This document shows, in pieces, positions 1 through 8,530 of a stretch of DNA of 64,000 nt. This DNA comes from Mesorhizobium escarrei (GTDB lineage Bacteria > Pseudomonadota > Alphaproteobacteria > Rhizobiales > Rhizobiaceae): the NCBI RefSeq assembly GCF_935825525.1, contig NZ_CAKXZT010000136.1, forward strand, positions 80,958 to 144,957, read 5' to 3'. The notes beneath the pieces were generated by a model, which was not told where the DNA came from, made no database searches, and saw nothing but the letters and a program-made list of their open reading frames with translations. The number at the start of each line of letters is the position of its first letter. The stretch's first letter is position 1. Position numbers and translations under genes: made by a program.

Positions 1-317
1 CCATCCGCCGCCTGGGCGTCGAAGCCGCCGCCCAAGCAGCCGTTGGCCACCTGACGCGGGCGGAACTCGACGGCTTTTTCATCCATCTCGACGCCGATTG
101 TCTCGACGATGCGATCATGCCGGCGGTCGATTTCCGCGTACCGGGCGGGCTGTCGTGGGACGAGCTGTCGGCGGCGCTCCGCATCATCCTGGCGAGCGGA
201 AAGGCGGTCGGGATCGAGGTCACCATCTACAATCCGCGCCTCGACGAGGACGGCAGCGCCGGACGTGGCCTCACTGATGTCCTGGCCGCAGCGCTCGGCA
301 CAGCCGCGCCCGCTTAA
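1..317 (+). CDS. Arginase/agmatinase-family protein, C-terminal part
   Basis: The reading frame is open from the window edge to the TAA at 315-317, so only about the last 104 residues are visible. It reads HLDADCLDD at bases 84-110, which matches the D-x-D metal-binding signature of the arginase/agmatinase/formiminoglutamase family. It then has RVPGGLSWDEL, a typical post-active-site segment of that family, and VGIEVTIYNPRLDEDG, where the second conserved acidic cluster lies. Members hydrolyse guanidino or formimino groups with a binuclear Mn centre. The substrate cannot be told from this part. The start lies outside the window. The next gene begins about 165 bases downstream on the same strand. 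Confidence 0.8.
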   Translation, partial: IRRLGVEAAAQAAVGHLTRAELDGFFIHLDADCLDDAIMPAVDFRVPGGLSWDELSAALRIILASGKAVGIEVTIYNPRLDEDGSAGRGLTDVLAAALGTAAPA

Positions 318-482
318 GCGGACGGGAGCAATCTTGACCGTTGGGGCTTCGACTTCGCTGCAACACGCAATCACCTCCCCGAACGAGAATGCGCCGGGCC
401 ACTTAGTACCGTCGGCTGCAAACAAGGCTTGGGAGGGTCCGTCATTCGGTTCCTGCCGTGCCAGGACGCGGAGCTTGGAATT

Positions 483-1382
483 GTGACGGCACATGCGACC
501 ACCGAAGGATTTAGCGACTACAGGGATTACCGCACCTGGTATCGCGTAGTCGGAGATCTCAACTCGGGCAAGCTGCCTTTGGTCGTCGCTCACGGCGGGC
601 CGGGCTGCACCCACGACTATGTCGATTCATTCAAGGAGCTTGCCGATACCGGGCGGGCCGTCATCCACTACGATCAGATCGGCAACGGCAAATCGACCCA
701 TCTGCCCGACAAGGGCGGCGACTTCTGGACCGTCGATTTCTTTTTGGGCGAACTCGATGCGCTGCTCGCTCACATTGGCATTACCGAGCGTTACGCCCTG
801 CTCGGCCAGTCCTGGGGCGGCATACTTTCGGCCGAACATGCAGTGCGACGCCCCACCGGGCTCAAGGCATTGATCCTGGCCAACTCGCTGGCCTCGATGG
901 CGCTATGGGTGGAAGGCGCGCTGCAATTGCGCGCCGAGCTGCCGGCCGATGTTCGACTCGCGCTTGACCGGCACGAGGCAGCCGGGACCACCGATCACCC
1001 GGATTATGTTACGGCGACCAAGGCGTTCAATGGCCGCCACGTCTGCCGTGTCCTTCCAACGCCGCCGGAAGTAGCCCGGACATTCGCGGCAATCGACGCG
1101 GATCCGACGGTTTATCACACCATGAACGGACCCAATGAATTTCACGTCATCGGCACAATGCGGAACTGGACCATTGTCGACCGCCTGCATCTGATCGAGG
1201 CGCCGACCCTGGCGTTCCGCGGATTTTACGACGAAGCGACCGAAGCCTGCGTCCAGCCCTTTCTCGATCATATTCCCGACGTCGAAGGCATGGTCTTCCC
1301 GAATTCCAGCCATATGCCGCATGTCGAGGAGAAGGATGATTGCCTCGCCGCCGTCGGACGCTTTGTGGCCAAATACGATTGA
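483..1382 (+). CDS. Proline iminopeptidase-type alpha/beta hydrolase
   Basis: 299 residues from GTG 483. The frame is open from ATG 429, but GTG 483 has a GGAG at 470-473 with 9-base spacing, and the protein from there starts at the usual place for the family. The oxyanion-hole motif HGGPG and the nucleophile elbow GQSWGG are both present. The C-terminal acid and His lie around FYDEAT and SSHMPH. This combination is typical of S33 proline iminopeptidases and related aminopeptidases, which release N-terminal residues from small peptides or amides in the cytoplasm. No signal peptide is seen. The gene converges on the hydrolase that ends at 1431. The real substrate could be an amide rather than a peptide. 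Confidence 0.8.
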   Translation: MTAHATTEGFSDYRDYRTWYRVVGDLNSGKLPLVVAHGGPGCTHDYVDSFKELADTGRAVIHYDQIGNGKSTHLPDKGGDFWTVDFFLGELDALLAHIGITERYALLGQSWGGILSAEHAVRRPTGLKALILANSLASMALWVEGALQLRAELPADVRLALDRHEAAGTTDHPDYVTATKAFNGRHVCRVLPTPPEVARTFAAIDADPTVYHTMNGPNEFHVIGTMRNWTIVDRLHLIEAPTLAFRGFYDEATEACVQPFLDHIPDVEGMVFPNSSHMPHVEEKDDCLAAVGRFVAKYD

Positions 1383-1430
1383 GGCAGCCTGTTTTGCGTA
1401 GGCCTGTCGGTGCAGGGCCGGCTATCCCAT

Positions 1431-2291
1431 TCATCCTGATGCGTTACGTCGTTCCTTGAGCACCTGGGCCAGGAAATCCTTGACCGAATCGAGCACCGTG
1501 TCGCGTTCGTGGGCTACCCCGGGCAGCAAATCAAAGCGTACGCGCACACCTGCTTCCTCGAACGATCGACACAGCGTCCTGAGGCGTTCCGGCCGCGTCC
1601 GCCCGGCATCGTTGGCGCCCGGCATCCAATAGGTGCTGCCCTGGGCATGGGTGATTTCCCAAGTCTCCAGGTCGGCATCGCCGACGATCATCTGGACAGG
1701 CACTTTTGCCAGCGCCGCGGCATCGAAGGTGATGCCGAACTTCTCCGGCAGATCGCGAATGCCCACCCACCAGTCCCGCGCGGGATCGAGCAAGGTCACC
1801 GAGCCCGGCGCACCGATCGACGCCGCCCATAGCCTGTCGGGATGCAGGATGGCGAAGCGGTGTGTGAAATGCCCGCCGCCGGAAAATCCGAACATGGCGA
1901 AGCGGGTCCAGTCCTGACGGTATTTCGCCACGACTTCCTCGATGATGGCGAGCAGCACCTGATCGTAGCGGATGTCGCCCTCGATCATGTATTTGTATCC
2001 GCTGCGGGCATCGTCGCCGAGAGCGCCCATTGGAAACACCGGGCACAAAATGGCGCAGTCGTTCCAACGTCCGAACTCGGCGAACGCGTCGCGGAAGCCC
2101 AGGAACGAGGTGCGGCCGGTACCATGCACGGCCACCAGGAGGTCGACTTGGGCGCCTTCCCCAACCGCGGGCGGTACATACAGACAGTAATGGAAGCGTG
2201 GGTCCGATTTGGAAGCAAAGATGGCCGTCGCGCCAAAATCGTATGTAGCGCGACCGCGATCCGCAACGGATCCCGTGGCGATGCTCGTCAA
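1431..2291 (-). CDS. PHB-depolymerase-like alpha/beta hydrolase
   Basis: 286 residues. The start is TTG at 2291, supported by GAGGAG nine bases upstream; no ATG lies near the beginning of the fold. The protein has VAVHGTGRT as oxyanion-hole region, GFSGGG as nucleophile elbow around residue 157, and PGVAHERD near the end supplying the catalytic His. This resembles the esterase/poly(3-hydroxybutyrate)-depolymerase-like clade, whose members are often general carboxylesterases. There is no signal peptide, so an intracellular esterase is more likely than an extracellular depolymerase. Upstream on the same strand lies only a short broken frame (2304-2480), so it appears to be transcribed alone or with that remnant. 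Confidence 0.7.
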   Translation of the reverse strand: MTSIATGSVADRGRATYDFGATAIFASKSDPRFHYCLYVPPAVGEGAQVDLLVAVHGTGRTSFLGFRDAFAEFGRWNDCAILCPVFPMGALGDDARSGYKYMIEGDIRYDQVLLAIIEEVVAKYRQDWTRFAMFGFSGGGHFTHRFAILHPDRLWAASIGAPGSVTLLDPARDWWVGIRDLPEKFGITFDAAALAKVPVQMIVGDADLETWEITHAQGSTYWMPGANDAGRTRPERLRTLCRSFEEAGVRVRFDLLPGVAHERDTVLDSVKDFLAQVLKERRNASG

Positions 2292-2303
2292 GTCTACAAC
2301 TCC

Positions 2304-2480
2304 TCAGACAGCCTTGGCATTCATGTCTAGCGTATACTGGTCGGCCCGCGTCGTGAACTGGAAGGTCCTTTCGGGCAGCCACTGGGCGACATCCTAGCCC
2401 GAGCCGCCCATCGTATTTCCGCCGCCCTTGGCTTTCGCTCGCCGGCCAATGAGGCAGCGAGTTGAACCGGTGCCAAACAT
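2304..2480 (-). pseudogene. Possible C-terminal gene remnant
   Basis: Between the hydrolase and the cyclase the minus strand has one frame that reads like protein: GGGNTMGGSG, then an in-frame TAG at 2394-2396, then DVAQWLPERTFQFTTRADQY and a TGA at 2304-2306. The segment after the TAG looks like a natural protein C-terminus, but I cannot name its family. It could be the tail of a gene whose body was lost, or chance. It overlaps the cyclase stop by one base. Confidence 0.25.
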
Positions 2481-4402
2481 CATGCGACTTCCTCGGCGGA
2501 TTGCGACGAGGGGTGTATCTCCGGAACGGTGAAAACCGGCACCTCGCCCTTGAAGCCTTGGAGTTCAAAGGCGCCCGCCTGGACAACCGGCATCGATGCT
2601 CCTTGGGCAAATCCGGGACCAAGCACCAGGGGGATGCTCAGCTTTTTGGTCGTTGACTCGAGCCGTGCCGTGCGGTTCACCGGCGAGCCGATCGCGGTGT
2701 AATCGAAGCGCCGTTCGGAGCCGAAATTCCCTACGGAGCAGATGCCAGTCTCGATGGCGACGCCGATTTCGATAGGGGGGTGCCCGCGGGCGGTGAACGC
2801 GGCGTTTTCGCGCTTCACCCGTTCGATCAGGGCAAGCCCCGCTTCGAGCGCGCGCTCGCGATGATCTGGCTGGTCAAGCGGCGCGTTCCAGAAGGCTAGC
2901 ACGGCATCGCCCATGAACTTATCGATGGTCCCGTCGCGCTCGAGTATCTCATCGGTCGCAAGGCCGAGGAAGTGATTGACCACCTTTCCGATTTCCTGGG
3001 CATCGAGTTGTTCGCTCATCGTCGTGAAGCCGCGTATGTCACTCAGCAGGATTGTGATCTCGCGCTTCTCTCCGGACAGGATCGCTTCGGTATCCGAATT
3101 TGCGAGGCGTTGCACCACGGAGGGCGAAAGAAATTGCGAAAACTGCCGGGCCAGGGTGGACCGGCGCTGCTCGCTGCGCCTGTAGAGGGCATAGCCTTCG
3201 AAGCTAGCTACGAGGATCGTCGCAAGCGCCGGCTGCAGTGGGTCATAGAGCTTACCCTGCAGGCTGTATTCGAGAGCGCCGAACGCGAAGGGCGTGGCAG
3301 CCAGGAGCGCCAGAGCCAGGGCGCCAAGCATGACACGCTGGGCGAGAACTCCGGAGAGTCCGATGAAAACGATGCCACTGAGGACCAACCACAGCCGCTC
3401 CAGCGTACGCGCTTGCGTTGGCTCTACAAGATAGCGCGCGGCAAGCATCTGGTCGATTGCATCAGCATGGATGTCCACGCCTGGTCGCGCCGGACGCGCC
3501 GGGGTGGGCAGATACTGCGTCAATCCCACGGCTGACAGATCAACAATGGCGATCGCGTTCCGCAGCAGCGGATCGCCGCGACCCGAAAGGATACTATTGG
3601 CAGATATGCGCGGCGTATTGGTGTCGGTTTCCCAGAGGCGGATGCTGCCCTGCGGCTCGAGTGGCACAATGGTGCCGGCCATCCTGAGCGCGTCAAACCC
3701 GGTGGCATTCATCCGGGCCACGTAGCCGTTCTCTCCGGCGTAGAGGCGCAGGAGTTCGAGCGCGAAGGACGGCCAGAGCTGCGCGCCTTGAGCCGTATTT
3801 CGGAGCCAGAGCAGCGGCACATGGCGTAATACGCCGTCGGGATCGGGCAGAGTGCGAATTACGCCGAGGCCTGCAGCGGCGCTCGAGAAATCAGGAAGCG
3901 AGCCTATCAGACCGGTGAAGCCAGGAAGCGTCTCGGGTACTTGCCCGACAATCGACCAGCCGGCTTTGGGCTCTGCTTCTGATACGGTCGCCTCATTGCC
4001 TAGGCTGACGGCGAGCGCCGTTCGATTTTTCGCCAGTGCGCTGGCGAGGCGCTTGTCTCCGGCGATGCCATCAGGAGAGATGTCGGCCTCGGGCAGCACC
4101 AGCGCAAGCCCGATCACCGCGGCACCAGACTCGGCGACACCATCGACCAGATCGGCCAAAAGGCCACGGTTCCAAGGCCATCGCCCATATGCCTTAAGGC
4201 TCGCGTCGTCTATCGAGACTATGACAACAGGATTGCTGGTCGCCTCGCGCGGCGCGAGGAACTGGTAGAAGTCATACGTACGCTCGCGCAGGCGCGATAG
4301 CGGCCCGTCGAAAGCAAAATGGCAAGCGAGCAGCAAGAGTACGACCGCAAGACCAGGTATTTTCCGCCTGGCAGCCCGCCACCAATCAAGCGAGGGGCTC
4401 AT
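2480..4402 (-). CDS. CHASE2-domain adenylate/guanylate cyclase
   Basis: 640 residues. A membrane segment at about 15-32 (LAVVLLLLACHFAF) precedes a CHASE2 extracytoplasmic sensor of roughly 280 residues (VVIVSIDDASLKAYGRWPWNR marks its start). Two or three further membrane helices follow at about 340-410, then a class III nucleotide cyclase domain at about 440-620. The cyclase shows LLSDIRGFT and FMGDAVLAFW, which carry the two metal-binding aspartates. The protein would sense something outside the inner membrane and make cAMP or cGMP inside. It is the last gene of a three-gene minus-strand operon, 15 bases after a FecR-domain gene. Substrate (ATP or GTP) was not determined. Confidence 0.88.
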   Translation of the reverse strand: MSPSLDWWRAARRKIPGLAVVLLLLACHFAFDGPLSRLRERTYDFYQFLAPREATSNPVVIVSIDDASLKAYGRWPWNRGLLADLVDGVAESGAAVIGLALVLPEADISPDGIAGDKRLASALAKNRTALAVSLGNEATVSEAEPKAGWSIVGQVPETLPGFTGLIGSLPDFSSAAAGLGVIRTLPDPDGVLRHVPLLWLRNTAQGAQLWPSFALELLRLYAGENGYVARMNATGFDALRMAGTIVPLEPQGSIRLWETDTNTPRISANSILSGRGDPLLRNAIAIVDLSAVGLTQYLPTPARPARPGVDIHADAIDQMLAARYLVEPTQARTLERLWLVLSGIVFIGLSGVLAQRVMLGALALALLAATPFAFGALEYSLQGKLYDPLQPALATILVASFEGYALYRRSEQRRSTLARQFSQFLSPSVVQRLANSDTEAILSGEKREITILLSDIRGFTTMSEQLDAQEIGKVVNHFLGLATDEILERDGTIDKFMGDAVLAFWNAPLDQPDHRERALEAGLALIERVKRENAAFTARGHPPIEIGVAIETGICSVGNFGSERRFDYTAIGSPVNRTARLESTTKKLSIPLVLGPGFAQGASMPVVQAGAFELQGFKGEVPVFTVPEIHPSSQSAEEVA

Positions 4403-4417
4403 GCCGATCGGCCGGCC

Positions 4418-5218
4418 TTACCGGCAGTCGGGAAAGCAGTCATCATCCTCATCATCCACCCCGCTGCCTACAGGGGGCGTTGGGCTGTCAGGGAACTCCA
4501 TGGCCACGCCGGGCAATGCGCCGTCGGTGGACTTGCAGGCTTTGAGCGAATTGCCGAGTGCTGACGCACAAATCGCGCTTACGTTCAGCCCTGGACCCGG
4601 TTCGCCTGGCAGGCCGGTGCCGGCTATTCGATCGATGCTGTCCAATATCGGGAAGGCGTCGATACCGCCGTAGCCGGTCAGCAGTTTGTCATTGTCCGAC
4701 GTGCAGGCGTGGCCCGGGTTTGTGATCACGAGCTTGCGACCATTCATCATGCAGGTCATGCGGCCGGCGCGCAGTATGCCGACGGTCTGACCAGCTATCA
4801 CAAGCACTTCAATGATGCCACCTCTGGCTCCGAGCACCATGTGTGGCGTCGCAACTTGCATGTCGCCGCCTTTCGAAACCTGGCCGCCGTAGAAACGGGC
4901 CAGGCCGCTGTTCATCCTGATGTCGATCTTTCCTGATCGGGACCCCGGATTGTAGACGAATTCATCGATCGTCAGGCTGGTGTTCGGACCAATCTTGGCG
5001 CTCGACTCGTCCCGGAACACGAGCATTCCGAGACCGGTGATATTGCTGCGCAGCTGGTCGCCGAGTTCGACGCCCGCGCCGACGTTCATCGCCTCGCCGT
5101 CATTGCGGATGATGTTGGTCTGGTAGGCCGTCATGGACCCGACCGTTTCAGCGCCAGATGGTGCCGCAAAGGCAAGGCAGGCGATACAAGTGGCTATCTG
5201 ACGATACAGGGTCCTCAT
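4418..5218 (-). CDS. Exported FecR-domain protein
   Basis: 266 residues with an N-terminal signal peptide (CIACLAFAAPSGA, cleavage near residue 23). The mature part has a FecR-type beta-repeat domain: GDQLRSNITGLGMLVFRDES, then AKIGPNTSLTIDEFVY. FecR domains outside TonB systems are common in periplasmic partners of signalling proteins. The C-terminus is acidic and Cys-bearing (DDEDDDCFPDCR), which could form a disulfide in the periplasm. The start has an AGAGG five bases upstream. It lies 11 bases after the TPR/barrel gene and 15 bases before the CHASE2 cyclase, so all three are probably co-transcribed. I infer it is the periplasmic middle of a sensing chain; no direct evidence fixes the ligand. 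Confidence 0.82.
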   Translation of the reverse strand: MRTLYRQIATCIACLAFAAPSGAETVGSMTAYQTNIIRNDGEAMNVGAGVELGDQLRSNITGLGMLVFRDESSAKIGPNTSLTIDEFVYNPGSRSGKIDIRMNSGLARFYGGQVSKGGDMQVATPHMVLGARGGIIEVLVIAGQTVGILRAGRMTCMMNGRKLVITNPGHACTSDNDKLLTGYGGIDAFPILDSIDRIAGTGLPGEPGPGLNVSAICASALGNSLKACKSTDGALPGVAMEFPDSPTPPVGSGVDDEDDDCFPDCR

Positions 5219-5229
5219 CGCGGCCTCTT

Positions 5230-6504
5230 TCAGTTGAGCGTCAACGTGTAGCTCACGAGCAATTCGAATGAATTTCGGTCGCGGCTGGCGATCTCGAAGT
5301 CGGTTTCACGATAGGCGAGGTCGACACTGACCTTCTGCGACTCGGTGAGCTGAAAATCGCTTTCCGAGGCAATGCGCCAGAAGTCGCTCTCTATGTTTGT
5401 CCCGATGCCGAAGGACAAGTCGGGAGTGTCGCTGTGGCCGGCCGAGACGGCGACCTGGTGAGACCATACGAAAAGGTCCGGGACTTCCATTACCACGCCG
5501 CCATAGCGGACCTCTCCCAAGTAGGTGCTGCCGATTTCGCCAGCTCCGGAGGCGAAGTCAGTCGAGCCGACCAGGCGCAGTCCGAGTGCCTGGCCATTGC
5601 GGAAGCGGTAGCTGCCGCCTGCCTCATAGAAGACCCTGCTATCGGCGAAGATGCCTTTCGAGCCGCTTAGATCGATGTAGCCAGCACCTGCAAAAAGCGT
5701 CGTCTCGACGGTGGGGCGCACGAGGAGGCGCCCACTTAGACCGACGCCGGTCTCGTGGACGTCGCTGTCGAAACGATCTGTAACGGCGAACGCGGAAAGT
5801 AGCAGCCGTAGCGAATCGATCCCGCTGTTGGGCAGTCCCTTGTCCAAGGTAATGGCGGCGTTCCCGTGGATAAAAGTCTCCTCGGCACCGGGAACCGACA
5901 GGTCTTTGGTGAAAAAGCGCTCTGTCGCTGCCAGCGAGCCCGAGAGGACAAGTGCATCAGCACTTGGCGTGCCGAGATCCCATCGGATAAAGCCTTCCGC
6001 CCGCCCATAGGGCGAGACCAAGGTGCGGTCGTCTTCGGCCCCGCCCGGCTCAAAATCGTTGGATGCGCTGAACACGCCGCCAGTCAGAGCGATTTCCCAG
6101 GTGACGCCACGTAACGCGCGCTCGATGCGGGCGAGCAGGCGAACGGCTTCCTGCTGCTCATCCGCGGACAGGTCCCCGACCTCGAGGCCGTACTGCGCCT
6201 GCCGCCGGGCCAATTCATAGGAGCCGACATGATAATACAACCGGCTGGCCGAGAGCCGGGCGCGCGCATCGCGAGGATGTTTGATGAGATACTGCTCGAT
6301 CGACGAGATCGCCTGATCGTACTGCCCTGCGTTGACGGCAACTGTGACGAATTGAGCTAGCGCTCCGTTGTCGGTCGGATTGGTAATGCGGGCCGAAAAC
6401 GCATCGTCATAGGCCGGATAGAGACCTTGTGCGCCGGCCGGCAATATGCCGGTACAAAGCAGCGCCGCGGCGAAGCCGAGGATCATTGAAAACGAGGAAT
6501 GCAT
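5230..6504 (-). CDS. TPR plus outer-membrane beta-barrel protein
   Basis: 424 residues from ATG 6504; an in-frame TTG at 6522 is possible but less likely. A signal peptide (ILGFAAALLCTGILPAGAQG) is followed by a short TPR region at about 35-125 (YDQAISSIEQYLIKHPRDAR). The rest is rich in alternating aromatic and polar residues and ends in LLVSYTLTLN, typical of an outer-membrane beta barrel. It is first in the operon with the FecR-domain protein and CHASE2 cyclase. Similar TPR-barrel, FecR and CHASE2 triads occur in Proteobacteria. I infer an envelope-spanning sensor or surface export device; the function is unknown. Confidence 0.7.
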   Translation of the reverse strand: MHSSFSMILGFAAALLCTGILPAGAQGLYPAYDDAFSARITNPTDNGALAQFVTVAVNAGQYDQAISSIEQYLIKHPRDARARLSASRLYYHVGSYELARRQAQYGLEVGDLSADEQQEAVRLLARIERALRGVTWEIALTGGVFSASNDFEPGGAEDDRTLVSPYGRAEGFIRWDLGTPSADALVLSGSLAATERFFTKDLSVPGAEETFIHGNAAITLDKGLPNSGIDSLRLLLSAFAVTDRFDSDVHETGVGLSGRLLVRPTVETTLFAGAGYIDLSGSKGIFADSRVFYEAGGSYRFRNGQALGLRLVGSTDFASGAGEIGSTYLGEVRYGGVVMEVPDLFVWSHQVAVSAGHSDTPDLSFGIGTNIESDFWRIASESDFQLTESQKVSVDLAYRETDFEIASRDRNSFELLVSYTLTLN

Positions 6505-6815
6505 GCCGAGAACCCACCCCAACCCGACTAGTGCAGCGAATCTAGCACGCCTGCACGAAAAAAAGCGACAGAACTGTCAGGAAACCTCCGAGTCTTCAGC
6601 AGCTGTTGCAGCTGCGCAACAAACTATCGGGTTCATTCGCATTTCGCCTACGCTGGTTGGTCAAACATCTTCTCAGCGTTGCTGGGCTTCCAGCAAGTAT
6701 TCGCTACAAACGGCAACTAAGCCAAATCATAATCAGCCGTGGATTGCGCAGACGACAAGATCAATATTGTTTGCGAGATTCTCCAGGTATCTGGTCGCCG
6801 CACGACGCATCAGGG
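6505..6815. other. Intergenic stretch, no gene seen
   Basis: About 310 bases lie between the start of the TPR/barrel gene and the end of the cyclic-nucleotide-domain remnant. It should hold the promoter of the TPR-FecR-cyclase operon on the minus strand. It contains a short CAGCAGCTGTTGCAGCTGCG stretch near 6597-6616 with self-complementary CAGCTG units, but no convincing operator, terminator or coding frame. Confidence 0.5.
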
Positions 6816-6998
6816 TCACATGTAGCTCATCCGAAGGTCTTCCGCCGCGTTGCGCAAGCGCTCGGAGAGCTGGCGGGCGATGCTTCTCAGGACGGCCTGC
6901 GCGATGTGCGGCTTAGCCTTTGTTATCTTGTTGAACGCCGACGAGGTCAGCTCATAGGCAACAAAGTCCTCGTCCGCGATCACGTCCGTCGAGCGTGC
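6816..6998 (-). pseudogene. Remnant of a cyclic-nucleotide-binding domain
   Basis: Directly after the TAG stop of the MgtE gene, in the same frame, the minus strand continues for 60 sense codons before a TGA at 6816-6818. The translation runs ARSTDVIADEDFVAYEL, then HIAQAVLRSIARQLSERLRN. That matches the last beta strand and C-terminal helices of CRP/SulP-type cyclic-nucleotide-binding domains. The N-terminal beta roll and any start codon are absent. It is either a decayed gene whose 5' part was replaced by mgtE, or a former C-terminal extension cut off by a new stop. Recognition is by pattern only. Confidence 0.5.
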
Positions 6999-8186
6999 CT
7001 ACAGCACGAGCATGGTGGCCAGTCCCAGCATCAGGCCCATGCCTACAATATCGGTCACCGTCGTAAGGAAGATCGCGGAAGCCACGGCCGGATCGGCGCC
7101 GACACGCCGCAGGCCCAACGGGATCAGCACGCCGGAGATTCCGGACATGAGGCACGATCCGGACATGGCGAGCAGGATCACAAGTGCCAGCATGGGCGCC
7201 TGGGATGCCGACTCCGGCTGCCGTGAAGCGTAGAACCACATGGCCGCAGCCGCCACCAGACCGACGAGCAAGCCGTTGGCGATCCCGAGCGCTCCCTCCC
7301 TCAGCACCAGGTGCAGCTTCGGTCGTTTGTCCACATCCCCTAATGCGAGGCCACGCAGCGTAATAGCCAGCGCCTGGCAGCCGGTGTTTCCGCTCTGGCC
7401 GGCCAGCACCGGGAGGAACGCCGCCAAGGCGACGATCTTTTCGATCGTGCCTGTGAACGAGCCAACCACGAAAGCGGCTATGAAGGCCGTCAGCAGGTTG
7501 AGCTGCAGCCACGGATGACGTTTCAAGAAGGCTGAAACCAGCGGCGTGAAAGAACGCTCCTCCTTCTGGACACCCACCATCTGGCCAGGCTGGGCAGAAA
7601 TCTCGATGATTTGCTGTTCGAACAGCCGCCACCCGCGAACCTGCCCGAGCAGCCGGTTCTCCGCGTCCACCACGGGATAGACAGGGTAGTGACGGCGTAC
7701 CGCCGCCTTGCAGGCTTCGCCCAAAGGCATATCGACGTGAAGGGCGAACGGTTTCGGCAGCATGATCTGATCCACCGTGGCGGCCGGTTCGCTCAGCATC
7801 AGATCGCGCAGGACCACCAGGCCAACGAGTTTGTCGGCCTCGTCCGTGATGTAGAGGTAAGTCAACTCGGTCGGCACCTGGGCGCGTCTGACGGCCTCCA
7901 CCGCGGCGGTTACCGTCGTCCCGACAGGAACGCTGGCGGGGATCGGGTCCATCAACTCGACGACGGATCCGCGGACCGCGATATCCTTGCCGTCGCCATG
8001 AGGCATGATAGGCCTCATATCCGGAGGCAAATGCTCCGCCACCTTCCGGGCGTGCGTATCCGGCAACAACATTAATATGTCTCGGATGAACTCGGGAGAT
8101 TCTCGGGCAAGCAATTCAGCAGCGTCGTCAGGTGCTCGAGCACGCAACGTGCGCACCGACTTCTCAACGTCGTTCTCTTGCCTCAT
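6999..8186 (-). CDS. mgtE: MgtE-family magnesium transporter
   Basis: 395 residues from ATG 8186; TTG 8198 is an alternative. The order is a short MgtE N-domain of about 60 residues (DDAAELLARESPEFIRDILM), two CBS domains at about 70-195, then five membrane helices to the end. The pore region has LPVLAGQSGNTGCQA and GADPAVASAIFLTTVTDIVG, the conserved MgtE segments that include the Mg-binding aspartate. The N-domain is roughly half the length seen in well-studied MgtE proteins, so Mg-dependent gating may differ. No Mg riboswitch is recognised upstream. The gene stands alone and is followed in frame by a remnant of a nucleotide-binding domain. Confidence 0.9.
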   Translation of the reverse strand: MRQENDVEKSVRTLRARAPDDAAELLARESPEFIRDILMLLPDTHARKVAEHLPPDMRPIMPHGDGKDIAVRGSVVELMDPIPASVPVGTTVTAAVEAVRRAQVPTELTYLYITDEADKLVGLVVLRDLMLSEPAATVDQIMLPKPFALHVDMPLGEACKAAVRRHYPVYPVVDAENRLLGQVRGWRLFEQQIIEISAQPGQMVGVQKEERSFTPLVSAFLKRHPWLQLNLLTAFIAAFVVGSFTGTIEKIVALAAFLPVLAGQSGNTGCQALAITLRGLALGDVDKRPKLHLVLREGALGIANGLLVGLVAAAAMWFYASRQPESASQAPMLALVILLAMSGSCLMSGISGVLIPLGLRRVGADPAVASAIFLTTVTDIVGMGLMLGLATMLVL

Positions 8187-8198
8187 CTGTTCCCCCAA

Positions 8199-8530
8199 TC
8201 TCTAATGTTGCGCCTCTGAACGTGTAGACAGGAGCGGTTCGCCCTGCCCGCGCGCAGTGGCCCAGCGCCTCGATCCGGAAAATCTCGCCTTCTCAGGGCG
8301 CAGAGTAGACCGACCCCGAGAAGTCTGAGCCATTGCGTGGGTGCATACAGGCGGGCTGTAACGTCAGCGTGTCGCCAAGAGAATTGACGTGTTGCCGAAC
8401 TTCACCGTCGATTCCTGGGCTCTGCGAGCACGTCGCAACCCATCAACGAAGTAAGGTCGGCGATGGGCTGGCGTGGCCTGCTCATTGAGGTGCGCTCAGC
8501 CCGACAGTTCGCGGTGTGAACGGCCGCGAT
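8199..8530. other. Intergenic stretch, no gene seen
   Basis: About 330 bases separate mgtE from the SDR operon end. I read both strands and found no recognisable coding frame, RNA gene or strong hairpin. The mgtE promoter must lie here on the minus strand. A conserved Mg-sensing M-box pattern was looked for and not seen. Confidence 0.5.

Noticed and set aside
8199-8530. Magnesium riboswitch before mgtE
   Set aside because: No conserved M-box pattern or strong stem was found in this stretch.
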